In this document: piece by piece, positions 49,894 to 62,255 of the stretch
Position numbering within the stretch: the first letter of the stretch is position 1
How the letters are laid out: every line of letters begins with the position of its first letter
DNA from: Phorcus lineatus
Lineage: Eukaryota; Mollusca; Gastropoda; Trochida; Trochidae
Assembly (NCBI GenBank): GCA_921293015.1
Contig: OV121088.1
Location: forward strand, 3,968,001 to 4,032,000
Direction of reading: 5' to 3'
Length of the DNA stretch: 64,000 nucleotides
Position numbers and translations under genes: made by a program
Notes under the pieces: model-generated
The model's input: the letters and a program-made list of their open reading frames with translations, nothing else
Databases searched by the model: none
Told to the model about the DNA's origin: nothing

Positions 49894-51680
49894 ATGGATG
49901 TCCAACAACACAAATAGATCAGGTCACTGAGTGAAGTTACGAAATGTCTTGAATGGATCTCGGCTACATTCAGGAGGATCAAGAGGAGCCTCCTAAACTA
50001 GGATCGGTGTTTGATGCAGTTGAAGGAATTTTAGTGTTAATGAAAGTTGCCCCTTTGTGTTTAAATAGAGTAGAACATAAAAGTTGATACAAATGCAGAA
50101 CCTATTTGATTTTGTGTATTAATCTTGTCTTCGTTTGTATATCCTTCAATAACATATGCACAAGTGAGATTTATACATCATTTTTATCATACATGAACAT
50201 GTAGTGAACGATAACGTCGATGCAATTGCTGTAGCATTTTAATCTGAGTGTTAAACTCCCAATTTGAACCGACGAAGGACTAGAAACCAACAGTATTTTG
50301 ATGGCAAGACTTTATATCTCAAAGTTTGATAGTCCTGACACTCTGAAACACAGTACGAGCGAAATGTTTACAATGTCATTCTGTTTGTGCTCCTAGTTGT
50401 ATGTCTGAGCGTTGACCATACATTGCAAGCTTACTTGTTGAAAAGACGGTAAGAACTGATTCCCTGAGTGAAGATCTTGAGGGCAGATAGTAGTTCTGAG
50501 AGTTATCCTGAATCTTTGTATACCATTCTTTTTACTTCTGCTGGATTATGAAATTATTTTATAACTTGTGATTAAATTGCTTCGCGTCTGTAAAATAATT
50601 ATTTATCTTGTATTTTACATCTATAGTGTGTGGCCCAGGCTTTAAGGCAGGAATTATGTTTGTAAAGTATGAAAGTGTGTAAATTGTGAACATTCTTATT
50701 TGGTTTTAGGTGTTTTTTGTCTTGTCTCATGAAAATCCTGGTGAGCTGCCTGACATATGGTGGAGCTTGGGGATCAAACTTCCTTTAATTGATATGCATG
50801 CATTGTATCTTATTTGAATTTGATTTTGATTTTAGTTTCAAGTATTTCAATATGTAACCTTTATTATATACACAATTGATCTGAAAAAACTCCCCGAAAT
50901 GTATTTCTGTTTATATTCAATGTATAAAAACATGACATAAAATTTGTACACATATAGTTTTAGAATGTTCCTGCAACATTTTCTTTAAACTTGGGGTTCT
51001 ATATTAAAATTATATTTTACCTTTACCTTTTAATTATGTTAAGAATTAAACTTTACTTCTTTACACGGCAAGTCATGACATGTAGTAAAATTAGTAAGAT
51101 TAGTATGATTAATGTTGTGTTACCAGTGCAAAACGAAACGAATGTGGACAAAGGAAGAAAGGGGGGGGGGAAGAAAAAAAGGATAATGTTGAATTAGACC
51201 CAGTCGTCTTTTAAACGATCCAAAGGATAACGATTTGGATTAGTAATAGCTTTGTTTGATTGTACAAAAATCAGGGATCGTTGGTAAGTGAATAGACGGT
51301 TGAAGAGGTTTCCATACAAAACAATTGGTTTACATAAATAATGGAATTCGTTAAGTAAAAGCTGCCTTTTCAGTAATAAAACTGAATTATATTTTTGTGC
51401 TTATGCCTGGAAATTGCGTTCAAGAAACAAAATATCCTTTACCCTCAAACACAATCATTTTTTAAATATAGTTTCGTCGTTGTGAGCACAATTAAATGTC
51501 CTTTGTTTTTATAGAATGAGATTGCATTATATCATCATTATATCATCAAAAACTCTACCATTTACCTTGAAGACCTAATCATTTCAGGTGGTAAGGGCAG
51601 TTACACAGCCAGACAAAAAGCATGCAAGCTAAGTTGATTGAAAACCTGTAGGTCTAGGAGCAGAATATACTGTTTACAGC
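49894..51680. other. Spacer between the DTC terminal exon and the Ig gene
   Basis: The first few hundred bases still resemble the 3' flank of the other DTC terminal exons (TCTTGAATGGAT, AGACTTTATA-x-CTCAAAG). The rest is AT-rich with no gene seen, apart from a short G-run near 51161. Confidence 0.5.
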
Positions 51681-51684
51681 AGAG

Positions 51685-51690
51685 TATAAA
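51685..51690 (+). promoter_or_regulatory. TATA box candidate of the Ig gene
   Basis: GAGTATAAACTG lies 127 bases before the start codon. A tiny upstream frame (ATG GAT TTA TAA, 51802-51813) sits just before the true start and could dampen translation. Confidence 0.4.
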
Positions 51691-51816
51691 CTGTGTCACC
51701 TCGTTTTAGTTTCTTCGCGTTTAGCGGGCACTGAAGCAGAACAGTCACTTGTGACACAATGACCTAGGAAAAGGACACTTAGACAGTCAGTTTGCACGAT
51801 CATGGATTTATAAAGG

Positions 51817-51886
51817 ATGCCACCATCTCAACGTCACTTCATTATCATAGTGTGTTTATTACCAGTGCTTGCGTGGACCATCACAG
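51817..51886 (+). CDS. Ig-domain membrane protein, exon 1 (signal peptide)
   Basis: The start ATG at 51817 is followed by MPPSQRHFIIIVCLLPVLAW: a basic start, a long hydrophobic core and small residues, as in a secretory signal. A GTAGGG donor follows one base into a codon. Phase 1 joins exon 2 (53210) as G-Q-V-T-E. The whole gene has five exons, 921 coding bases and 306 residues, all phases consistent. Confidence 0.8.
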
Positions 51887-53209
51887 GTAGGGATGTTTTA
51901 TACCTGTGGTTGTTTAGGTTACAAATTAAACTCAAAGGTGTGTTGATGATTGAGACATGTATGATTTAATAAGTGTAGTCTTTTAAACATTTTAATTTAA
52001 TACAATTTTCAATTTTGTAAATGTGCTTAAATGTAAGTGTAATAATTTCCAGGTTTTGTTTTAAATTAACGTTTTTGTATACAAAAGTATTAACATGTGG
52101 TGAAAGGTGACCCATTTGGGAAAAAGTTAAGTTCTATAAAGCAAATAACATTTTTATCACATAACTTTGTATAATCATGATCAAATTGAACAAATTCCCT
52201 AACGAACTTATGAATAGATTGATACATTTTTAAAGAGGCATATACTTTTATAAACATTAATTTCGCAGTCAGTCCGTAGAAATGATAATATAACTCAAAT
52301 CAACATTCTTGAAACTATTTGTTTAAATTGCATGATTTATAACATTGATGCAACTTAGATTGGTTTTTAGATCTATATTTACACGTTTTTAAGTGCACTT
52401 TTTGATTAAGAAAAGGTCACATATCCTGGCAATATTTTTGAGCACTTGAAATATATAATGTACAGATAAAAACGACAGAAGCATTCATAAAATATGATTT
52501 TATAGAGCTAACTGAAACCTTTAAACGTAACCCATAACACTGACATGGCAACATAAATTCTTTCTAAATTTTGTTCTGCATGTTATATGTACGTTAATCT
52601 ACGAAAGGCTTGAATTAGTCAGTCGATATGGAAGCATGAAAGCTGCATTTGTCATTGTTTAAGTGGTCACTGAACCTAACCAGCATACCCCGATAGGATT
52701 TTGAAGTGGTGTATTTTACATTTGAATGCAATGACCTGAGTACATCAAACATTTTGAAACATTTTGAACCTCTTTTCCAAGATCCCATCCATTTTAATTC
52801 TGAATGAAATTATATGTTTGTGCGTGTATTTCCTTGTTGTGAAATAAAATATTTTCTCCCTCACAAAATCATCTATCTAAAAGGAGAAGGGAATAATTGT
52901 GCAGGCAGAGGGAGGCGCGGATTGCTTGACATAATCATATCAGATTAAGATTTAGTTTAAGGAAATAATGAAATACCTTTACCTCAACGTTAATTTCTTG
53001 GTCTCGCAACTTCAAACTGTTCAAGTCTACATATGGTGAATGAGGACCCAGACTTATAAAAGTCTCCATTTTCAGACAGTCATGAAACAGAATTATCTTA
53101 TCACAAGCAAACAAGAAAACTATAATGTACATGGGTCGCAAAACCTTCAAAAACAGACTTGTTATATCGTTTTATAACATTTAACACATTATTCCGATGG
53201 TTATCTTAG

Positions 53210-53584
53210 GACAGGTCACAGAAATTGAAGTAAAACCATCAACATTCGTACTTGGTGTCAACATCCATGAGACTCTGCGGGTGAAATGTAAGGTTTCTGA
53301 CGAGTCCATTTCTTCTATCTCCTTCATGGAGATCGGTAAGCTGGACGGGTCCAATCGGTCTAAGATGGCCCTGGTCACCCTGAGGGACGACCACCCTACA
53401 ATAGTGGATGCGTCCTTGAAGGGTCGGTCCACTGCATCAGGGGTGATTGAAGACGGTGTGGGTGACCTGGAAGTCCGGGTGTCAGATCTACAGTGTAGCG
53501 ACGGGGGAACCTACTACTGTCTGTCTGCCTACAGCTCCAACAGGTCCAATGTGGATGAGGTCAACGTCACAGTGCAAGCAAAGG
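53210..53584 (+). CDS. Ig-domain membrane protein, exon 2 (V-set-like domain)
   Basis: A 375-base exon lies between TTATCTTAG and GTGAGT. It encodes one complete Ig-like fold: ETLRVKCKV carries the first Cys, DLEVRVSDLQCSDGGTYYC the second with the typical D-x-G-x-Y-x-C corner, and VNVTVQAK forms the last strand. The usual core Trp after the first Cys is not evident. An extra Cys (LQC) precedes the corner. Several N-x-S/T sites point to an extracellular, glycosylated face. GC and codon use rise sharply compared with the introns. Confidence 0.87.
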
Positions 53585-53773
53585 GTGAGTATGATGCCCG
53601 GATACAACTCGGATATTAAACTGTTCTCTGCAAGACTGAAGAAAGCCAACTGAAAACATTTCCAGTATGATCTTGAATTCTTATATATACTTTATGTTTA
53701 TTTCTCTGTGATTTCTCTCATCTTTAGAAGGCAAAATGTTATCCCTTAAGCTTAACTTTAAATGTTTTCACAG

Positions 53774-53919
53774 CCCATGCTGAGTACCTGAACATTGAGC
53801 GCTGGCCCAATGCAACTGAATACAGAAAGCAGAGCCGAGTGTATCTACATTGCTCAGGCGATGTGGGCAACAGGTTCGACATCACCGACCCCTCCTCTGT
53901 ATTTCTCTGGGAGACAAAG
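53774..53919 (+). CDS. Ig-domain membrane protein, exon 3 (first half of second Ig domain)
   Basis: A 146-base exon lies between TTTTCACAG and GTGAAG. The peptide starts AHAEYLNIERWPNATEYRKQ, then YLHCSGDVG with the first Cys of an Ig fold, then SSVFLWETK with the core Trp. It ends in phase 0. The second half of the domain is in exon 4, so an intron splits this Ig domain. Confidence 0.83.
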
Positions 53920-54535
53920 GTGAAGTACAGTTAAACTCATAAAGTTCACATTCTATCCAGCAGTGTCATGTCTAACAAATACCAATTCCTATGAACTCTG
54001 CTCTCATTGGTTTTAAAAAATACATCCAGCTGTGAAACGTTGCACTTTGTATGGTTGTCAATATCAATAACCTATCAAATCGCGTTCAGAATTCTGTGAC
54101 AAAATTTATGACTTGTCTCATGCATGGATATTTGATCTGTGCAAATTAAGGATCCTTTAACTTTTGGTTTAAAAATGTTATGTCAACGATTGAAGAGCAC
54201 GGTATTAAAGCAACCTTAGTTTCCTTCAGTCGGAAATGAAACATCGTTGATTGTAACAAATTATGTAAGGAAGTTTTGGAGAGTGATATACTTGAAACGT
54301 TCATATAGTTCAAATCTAATCATCATTTAAGGAATGCTAAGTTCCTTTTTAGAAAGTTTGTTTTTTAAATAATAATGAATTGCAAATTAATAAATGATTC
54401 CCCACATTAATTTTGATAATACATAAATAGTGATTCTTTGTGGTTCATGTTTATACTAACTTTATTTTTTAACACTGCATACATTGAACATATATATTTT
54501 AACAAAACATTAACCAGACGGTTCTTTATTCACTC

Positions 54536-54770
54536 AAAGTACTACAAATGTGATGAAGAAGAACGAATTCTTATGGATAATCAACTTTTTTATTGCATGA
54601 ATTGCGACGTTTCGGTGGAGATACTAACACTTGCTTGATGTTAGTATCTACACCGAAACGTCGCACTTCATGCAATAAAGAAGTTGACTATCCATAAGAA
54701 TTTGTTCTTCTTCATCATCAATCCAGCTTCTAAAATGCCCCTTAAGGAAGTACTATAAATGTGTTTCATT
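54536..54770. mobile_element. Penelope-type terminal foldback in Ig intron 3
   Basis: 54551-54717 is a long near-perfect inverted repeat with a very short loop. The arms hold GCGACGTTTCGG / CCGAAACGTCGC and TGCAATAAAGAAGTT. The TACACCGAAACGTCGC ... GCAATAAAG order is typical of the hammerhead-bearing ends of Penelope-like elements. Near-identical 16-base direct repeats (AAGTACTACAAATGTG / AAGTACTATAAATGTG) flank it. The hammerhead core here is incomplete (GATG without the full CTGATGA). Confidence 0.6.
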
Positions 54771-54976
54771 GTAATCGTGATTCATAGTGAAAGACTATAA
54801 CAAATCGTTTCTACTTCCGTAGTATATGTACATGAATGTGGTATACACATTCATTTAAAAACGATTCAATTGGTGCTGAAGATTTGTTTTGTAGATTATT
54901 TGAGAATCAAATTGTAAATGTTTATTATTCTGAGCAAATTTTGGAGAGTAAATAATACTAAAGAGGTGTGTTGTAG

Positions 54977-55193
54977 CTCCCAACTGACAACGCCTGGATC
55001 CACTACAGCCAGTTGGACAGCAGGTGCGTGTTCTACAGTGTACCCGAGACGGGGGAGAGTCGGTGTCAGTACCACTGGACCTCCATTCTCGTCCACTCAG
55101 TCACTGACCACGATGATGGACGGATCTTCAGGTGCTCGGTCATCGACGACGAGGTGTTTGCACTGACCACCATTCGTGTGCAGAAACAAGAAG
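54977..55193 (+). CDS. Ig-domain membrane protein, exon 4 (second half of second Ig domain)
   Basis: A 217-base exon lies between TTGTAG and GTTAGT, phase 0 to 1. It encodes LPTDNAWIHYSQLDSRC, then YSVPETGESRCQYHWTSILV, then DDGRIFRCSVIDDEV with the distal Cys of the Ig fold, and a final strand FALTTIRVQ. Two extra Cys could make a further disulfide. The 3' splice site has a weak pyrimidine tract, but frame and domain continuity support it. Confidence 0.82.
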
Positions 55194-56686
55194 GTTAGTA
55201 TTGTATATGTGTCCAGAGCAGCGATGTATCAGAGAATCAGTGTTAAAACATAAGAATAGAAATTTAAATGTTAAAGTGACACGTTTTGAATGATACGTGG
55301 GATTTTGAAATGTATATTTGAAAGCTCAAATTAACACCATGGAAATCATTAAATTTGCGAAATGACATGTACAAACATGAAGATAAGTATTTTGTTCATT
55401 ATGTGTGAACACTTTAAGATAAATAACTTATCCAAATGCCTAAGGCCGAATGAATGTGTAAGAGTGCAAAGAAGTCTTTTCCTTATACCTTGAGCAATAG
55501 TGAAGTGTTAACATTATGCTATGAGATCTTGTCCATGTGCAATGACCAGTGGTTATAGTATTCAAAACTAGGAAATCGAACATCCTGCCTATATGCCCTC
55601 ACCAGAATCAGTGTGATCATGGACGGCAACATATTCAAGTGCTGTGCAGGATGAATTTTATAATATCTTCTTGTGCCAAGAGAAGCATAGTGTTTAAGTG
55701 AATGTAAGCATAAAAAATGCTATGAGCTGTGTGGGTGGTTACAAAAATGGTTTATTAAGGACAATAATCAGTTCTTTAAGTGCTCACCAATTTTTTTATC
55801 ATCTAAGAGAGTTGATAAGATTCTTGCTTGTAAATCTTTTTAAAGGTTTTTTACCTGCCTATAAATTATGCCCAATTCTTTTGTTCTTGATTATTCATGG
55901 TATTTTTTACTTTTCTATTTTGGTGGGACTGTCGACATAAAGGCATATCTCTGTACATAATTCAAGTGTTTTCATTGTAGGAATTTATTTATCAAAAACC
56001 AATTGTAACATGACTTCGTTTTATTCTCGATTATGATTGGTTGATTTGAAAAAATTAACCTATGATGAATGACAATGAATACCCGCAAATTAGCTAAGGC
56101 GAATCACCTCGAATTGATACAACATGTTCACTAGTTCCGGCCCGACTCAAAATTTAATTTTTCAGTTTCTTTAGAAAATTCGTACCATACTCCGATTTGA
56201 CAGTTGTTTTTGTCACATTTTAGATTGTTTCTACCGGTAGATATTACAAATAAATTTAGGACGAAAATATTTTCAACTGGCTTACACAGTCCAAGTTTAC
56301 CGTCATGCCGCCGCCTTCTTTCGAATTCTGTTTATGGTATGACGTCACAAAAAGTCAACCGTTTTGACGTAACAATATTTGCGTCGCTGCCACAATGGTT
56401 GTGGGGGAATTAAAACATTTGTTTTCCGGGTTTTACGATAATTTTCTATGAGCTTTGTTATTGTTGATTTCGATCTCAAATTAAACAGGTATCTTGTATA
56501 ATTTCCCTAATACGAATGCCACTATTTGGTTTTATTCATACGATGTTTGTAATGTAAATTATGCCGGGAATCAACCTGAGGTTATACCTCAACACACCTT
56601 TTACAGAAATAGAATAGTCGCAAAGTCCACTTTTCCAATTTTCAAAATGCCGAATAACAGTTAATATTTTTATAATTATCTTTCAG

Positions 56687-56799
56687 AGAGCGTGTCCTCC
56701 CCGAGTGTATGTGTCATTGTTGGACTCTCCATCGGTCTCTTTGAGTTGCTCATCATCCTCGTTCTCACTGTGTGTTTGTACATCAAGTGCAGAAGTTAG
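56687..56799 (+). CDS. Ig-domain membrane protein, exon 5 (transmembrane helix and tail)
   Basis: Behind ATCTTTCAG, two bases complete a Glu codon. ESVSSPSVCVIV leads into a hydrophobic stretch of about 25 residues (VGLSIGLFELLIILVLTVCL), followed by a basic stub YIKCRS and TAG. This is a type I single-pass protein with almost no cytoplasmic tail and no signalling motif. It would act as a decoy, an adhesion molecule or through a partner. The Glu inside the helix could pair with a charged partner subunit (inference). Confidence 0.85.
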
Positions 56800-57073
56800 G
56801 AGAAAAACCAAACTACTGAGAAGTGTTAGGTTTCACATTGTTGCCATGTAGTCATGACTAAAATAAGGAACGATGGGTATCGCTCCTTATTTCCGTATTG
56901 AAATGTATTGCAATACAGAAAAGCGTATTGCAATACATATTGCAATATACAGATAAACCGATAATACCGCGCACCCTTAAAAATAAGATAGAAAAATATT
57001 ATCCATATTTGTTTTAAATGATGCAGTCCAACACAAATAGTTTTCTGTATCTATTCTGTACATACGGTATGTA

Positions 57074-57079
57074 AATAAA
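57074..57079 (+). terminator. Polyadenylation signal of the Ig gene
   Basis: AATAAA lies 275 bases after the stop codon. The same stretch is kept, inverted, at about 38354 downstream of the orphan membrane exon. Confidence 0.55.
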
Positions 57080-57589
57080 ATGTGAAAATATGTTTTTCTT
57101 ATTATGTCTCGTCCCTTTTATCTTATCAATTCTTTGAGCTGGTTCAGCTTGACAACTGTGAACTGATCAAGCAGCGGGTTCATAAAATGATACGGATGAT
57201 AAGTACAGGCATCAGTATGTATTTTTGTTGAGGTAAGAAAGTCGTTTGTACATATGAGACACTACCATCCATGTGTGTGTGTTGATGTCAAATAAGCTTT
57301 TTGTGTCCGGAAAAGGATCTGGCTTTGTCGCTTGTTATGTCCCCCGCAAAGCATTGCTGGACACATATTTCGCATCCTTTCTTTAGTTCCGTTATTTTTT
57401 CCGAGCCATATCAAATTTTTCAAATGGGTACCTGAATATAGGGTTGTACGGACTTAGCGCTTAGTAGCAGCTTTGAAAGTACACTTTCCCTCAGGGTAAT
57501 GATGTAGACAGCGCTTTGACCATGTCTTAGGACGTGGAAAAGGCGCCATATAAATATCCACATTACTATTATTATTTATCAAATAATTT

Positions 57590-58080
57590 CTACGAAACTT
57601 TGTATGTGGTTAGGCCTAGTGGAAAAGTGATGCCTTACTATTTGCATATGGGGCTAACAATATTTCTAAAAAGAGACTTGTGTTTGGACCTAATAGTAGA
57701 GTGAATTTTTAAAAGAAATTCTGGTGTCCCTAAAAATAATTTTGACTAAATACATGTAAAAGTAGGCACCGTTTCCAGCCTCTATATCAAATTCTATCCA
57801 GTATGATTTCATGAGACTTGGTTTGTAGTTAGACCTATTGGTGGAGTGGTGCCGTTTGCGACTCAGGAAAATCTGATATTTTTCAAGTTTCCTTGGAAAC
57901 TATTTTAACTTAATTCATAGGGAGGATAAGTATCTGGTTTCCATGAAAATATTTCTCAAAAGCAGCTCAATATTTAAAAAGAAACTTGGTATGTGGTGAG
58001 ACTTATCAGTGGAGTAATGCAATATGCAACTAATGTTATTCCGATCTCGTTTTTTCTGGTGTCCATCGAAACAATTTCAC
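57590..58080. repeat. Decayed tandem repeat downstream of DTC copy C
   Basis: About three units of roughly 190 bases, each marked by a GAAACTTGGTATGTGGT-like start and AGTGGAGT(G/A)-x-TGC-like middle. It pairs with 37560-38130 in the inverted duplication. Confidence 0.6.
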
Positions 58081-59408
58081 CCCCATTTGAGTTGTTGAGT
58101 TCAGCATTGTGACAATTCTCAAATTGTTAAGTAAATAGTTTGGAAATTAAAAAGATAACTAAGATAGATTATATGATAAATATATATGTTTATTTGTAGT
58201 TTACATCTCTGAGCAAATGAGCAAGAAGCAAAATTAGCATGGTTCACTAATACCCCCGACCAAGTATCCCTGACCAACTGAAGTACTGAAAACTTCCATC
58301 ATCTGGACGTCCCTACCACTGGACTACTGTCTGTGATCCGCTCAGCTGGAACAGTTTAACTTTCATTGCACCACAAAGTCTCAAGTATTGGAATTTACCA
58401 AAAATAAGAAGAAATATCGAAATAACACTTGTGACTGCTTACACTGACTCCTTCTAATATATAAAATAGAAGGTATGAGCAAAATTTTAAAAGACTCATT
58501 AAAATATTTTTTCTGCAATCGGTCGGACAAAACATGTCCTCGGACAGACGTACAAAGCGGGAGGATGGACAGTATCGTTGGTCGGGGCTGTAGATTATAC
58601 GTAGATTGTAAGAAACAAAGTGAATGTCCAACCTGGTTATACATACAAAGGTATTATGCATTTATCAAGTAGAAAGAACTGTAATGTACTATCAATATGA
58701 AAATAAGAATGAAGACAATAGCAATCATATTTTGAGAAAAGGAAATAGTTGACTAATGTGCAAAAGGGTACAAAGTAGAAATACACAATAATACCTAATA
58801 CAGAAGATGATAATACGTGTAAGAGAAACTACTTCTGCATATATAATAGTTAATACAATTAGCAAACTGTGCATTATTTTAGCAAAATGGCAAAGTTAAA
58901 GAGTTTGTTACACTAAATATCCACTAACATTTGACATGTACAACTTATGTAATTATATAACCCCTTTGTTTATATGATCAAGCTCACCTGGTAAATTTGA
59001 CCTCACTCACGCATTCAAAACATCAGAATACGATATGGATATGGAGAATTGAGAAATAAATATATAAGTGATCAATGGATATTACATTGATTGCTAACAG
59101 GAGCGCATTATCGTTAAATTTGTTAACAATCTGTTTTTAGTTGTGTGTGTTACAAACTTTGAGATCTTAATATTCAAAAACAATACAGAACGCTTCTTGT
59201 TTTGCTTGTTCCATCGCCACAATTTTCATCAATGATTATTCTCCACCACAAACAGGAACTTTAAGAATACCAAACTATTATCTGAAGTATTGTGAATATC
59301 ATAGATATTAAAATATTTTACCAATGTAAGTTATCAATCTGGTCCTCTATCATTCCCTGTTACTAGACTCCTCATACCCCTAAAGGTAGCAAGATAAGGT
59401 TAAGAAAG

Positions 59409-59692
59409 CTTCTCTAAAACGAACAAAGAACAAGTCATATGGATTTACAACTTCTTTATTGCAGGATGGCGACGTTTCGGTGTAGATACTTACACCGTTA
59501 TCAAGCAAGTGGTAACGTTTCGGTGTAGATACTTACATCGTTATCAAGCAAGTGGTAAACTTGCTTGATAACGGTGTAAGTATCTACACCGAAACGTCGC
59601 CATCCTGCAATAAAGAAGTTGTAAATCCATATAACTTGTTCTCTATTCATCTCACCAACTAAATGCCTCCCAAAGAAGAACTTCTCTAAAAC
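59409..59692. mobile_element. Penelope-type terminal foldback near DTC copy C
   Basis: 59427-59642 is an inverted repeat with arms carrying ACTTCTTTATTGCAGGATGG, CGACGTTTCGGTGTAGATAC and CTTGCTTGATAACGG. Part of one arm is duplicated. Exact 12-base direct repeats CTTCTCTAAAAC flank it (59409-59420 and 59681-59692), consistent with a target-site duplication. It is related to the copy in the Ig intron. The GATAACGG...CACCGAAACGTC layout resembles a hammerhead ribozyme, but the CTGATGA core is altered. Confidence 0.65.
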
Positions 59693-59883
59693 ATCAATTT
59701 ATAACAATCAAACAGCCTCAGTCCTGGTGTTGGATAGGTTCGATTATCTTCCTTCATCAAGTTTACTTGGCTATTCCTGATCCTTCTGACGGTATCAAAG
59801 ATCCGGATAGCAAAGGTTATTTAAACATCCATTCAAAACATTCAATCCTACTGAGTGATACGACTATATGGTGTTTGAGAGGT

Positions 59884-59959
59884 TCAGATATCTTCCTCTG
59901 TCACTCCCAGGTAACGAAGCTGTTCTTGGACCACAGTGAGGTAGTCGTCATCCGGATAA
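59884..59959 (-). CDS. Third DTC terminal exon in the window's main cluster, inverted
   Basis: On the - strand, behind CTATACAG, one base and 25 codons end in TGA. The peptide reads YPDDDYLTVVQEQLRYLGV, then TEEDI. The frame is intact, the phase matches the + strand copies, and its microexon partner (62244-62255) is preserved 2.3 kb upstream. A full - strand TRIM-Deltex gene starting beyond 64 kb could use it. Otherwise it is a product of the inverted duplication. Confidence 0.72.
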
Positions 59960-59999
59960 CTGTATAGTTCAAGACATAAATTAAGGTCATTGTATACAA

Positions 60000-61860
60000 T
60001 CTATTTGCAAGACAGTTAAATGCCAAAAATGCTTTGTTATAGTTTTGTAAGATGTATTGATGAATCCATATCACTATGCATTATTCATATGGTTTAAAAT
60101 GACCGTTTACACTGCCTTTGTAATATTGACAAATCATCGTTTGAATTTCAAAATAGCAACTCAGTTCCACAACCTTTTTTTGCTTATTATCATCACTATA
60201 AACCATTATAATCACATGGTTTAATTAGTCATTTGTGTGAAAAGGTATTAAAGATCGACTGAAATGACCCATGACAACTTTCGTGATTCATCAAAATGTA
60301 TTCTAATTTGCAAGTATCGAATCACCAGCTAATTAGCACCAGTGAACAGAAATGAACTGGCCGGTGGTCACTGAAGCGTGTCCTGACGCATGACGTGCTA
60401 GTTGGCGCCAGTATAACCAAATGAAAAAACAACAGCAAATATCACTGTTTTAACAACTGTTTAAACATAATTAAAGTCATCCAAGCAACTATATCTTTAA
60501 TTATTTGTATTATTCCAAGCGAAAAACACTGTTTTAATACGATGCTATGCGCACTATCCCATAGCATGTGTACATCAATTACGACGTCACAACAATCAGA
60601 CTGGTTTAATTAGTCTTATTCTTTTATGACACACAGGTAGCCGTTATGTAATCCTATCCTATTCAATTTCAATTCTTTATCTAATGGTCTTTAATTATAC
60701 CTTTTTGTATTGTCACGCCTTGGACCCGCCAAGCGGAATATATGTCCTATCATTATGGCGTAACTTTTGGCATTCGACTGCTACTCAGTTTATTGTCATG
60801 GCCTCAAATCATTATAAACCAATGAACTTGTAGAATATATATTCAACCAATCAATTAAGAGAAGGAGATTTGGCTTATGCACCTCTACCAACGATGACAC
60901 TCATTTAAAAAAGTAGATCGTGAATAACGGGTACCAACATTCTTTAGATAACATAGGATGTTTCTAAAGCTTGCGCCAGGTATGTTTTCATATCATTGAT
61001 TGTTAAATCCAAAGACAGAGATATTGCCACACAGTTTGAGATGTAATACTAGATAACAACATGATATATGTTAGTTTAATACAAACAAATCATCCACTTA
61101 GTACTAAGTTGTCATGAAAGTGCAGTGAAAGAAAATATGATTCAAACGCGATTACAGTAAACATTAAACACTTTTATTTATATTGTCTCCCGTTTATTAA
61201 AAAAACTTTAATATTTTCGAGGCAATTTAAAACTTCATATCGATAAATACATGATTTAACAAGTAGTGGTGAATCTCTCGCCGACCAAGTTCTTAACGTT
61301 TTTTATATTAACAAATCCGAGAAAACCGCATCCAAGGCCTGTCACAGTCCAATCAAAATGGATTTGACAACTGAGAAGGAAAGTTGATATCATGAAGCAG
61401 TAACATATCGAATTTAGGAATTCTTCCGGTCATGCTATTGCCTCTATTTTCCTCTTGAATTAGCTTGAAAATACAAAAAAAATCAAAGGGCTTGAGTTTC
61501 AGCTGATAACTAGCACGTCACACACTGGGCGTAGCTTCGGGTCATGCTTCGATTATTTTGTATCATTAGGCGGTTATCCAAAACAGGGGTATCAAAGGTC
61601 TATTAGTAGTCGAATTAAAGCGTATATTTTCTCATTTTATTTGGCTCTATTGATTCTTATAAGTGATACGAATACAGATAATAATTTGTAATAATCAAAA
61701 TTATGCGTTACGTCTCCTCTCTAAGTTGGATTATGACATTGTAAACTATCATACATATAATATATTATTTCCTCGATGCTTCTTAGAAAGTACATATGAT
61801 TCTTATGTCTCTACATACAGGAAATGCGAAGTTAACTGGATACTACCAATATAGTATATT
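60000..61860. other. Intron-like or intergenic DNA in copy C
   Basis: This is AT-rich sequence between the inverted terminal exon and the empty site near 61955. Parts align with 35500-36450 of copy B. No coding feature was seen. Confidence 0.45.
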
Positions 61861-62243
61861 TGATTCCTACGTCTCAACATACAGAATTATGAGGTACATC
61901 GATGCAATAACAAAACATCTGATCCTTTAATACTATGTATTGGAAAGTAAAGATACCTCGAGGCTATAATATATTCAATGATCATATTTCATTAATCCCC
62001 TTTTGATATTCTTAAACAAATATCCTAATTTTACCATCTATTTTTAATATTTAAAATATAAAGGTTTATACATAATGAAGTGTTGTAACAAACACAATAT
62101 CGATCAGAAACTCAACAAATCACATTTGATAATATTTCAATAGATGTTGCCATAGCATATAGATGTATCTTTTGATGGAACTGCCCAGTTTTAAAATAAA
62201 AACTCTTAAAGTAGATATTGAAAAACAAGTACACATACATACC

Positions 62244-62255
62244 TTTCTTTCTTCC
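62244..62255 (-). CDS. 12-nt microexon, inverted copy C
   Basis: On the - strand GAAGAAAGAAAG lies between TTTGTTTCCAG and GTATGTATG. Splice sites and phase are conserved relative to 31912, while the four codons differ (RKKES when joined to exon 4 and 59959). Confidence 0.55.

Noticed and set aside
59767..59967. 66-codon frame on the + strand
   Set aside because: It is the antisense shadow of the inverted DTC terminal exon (59959-59884, -).
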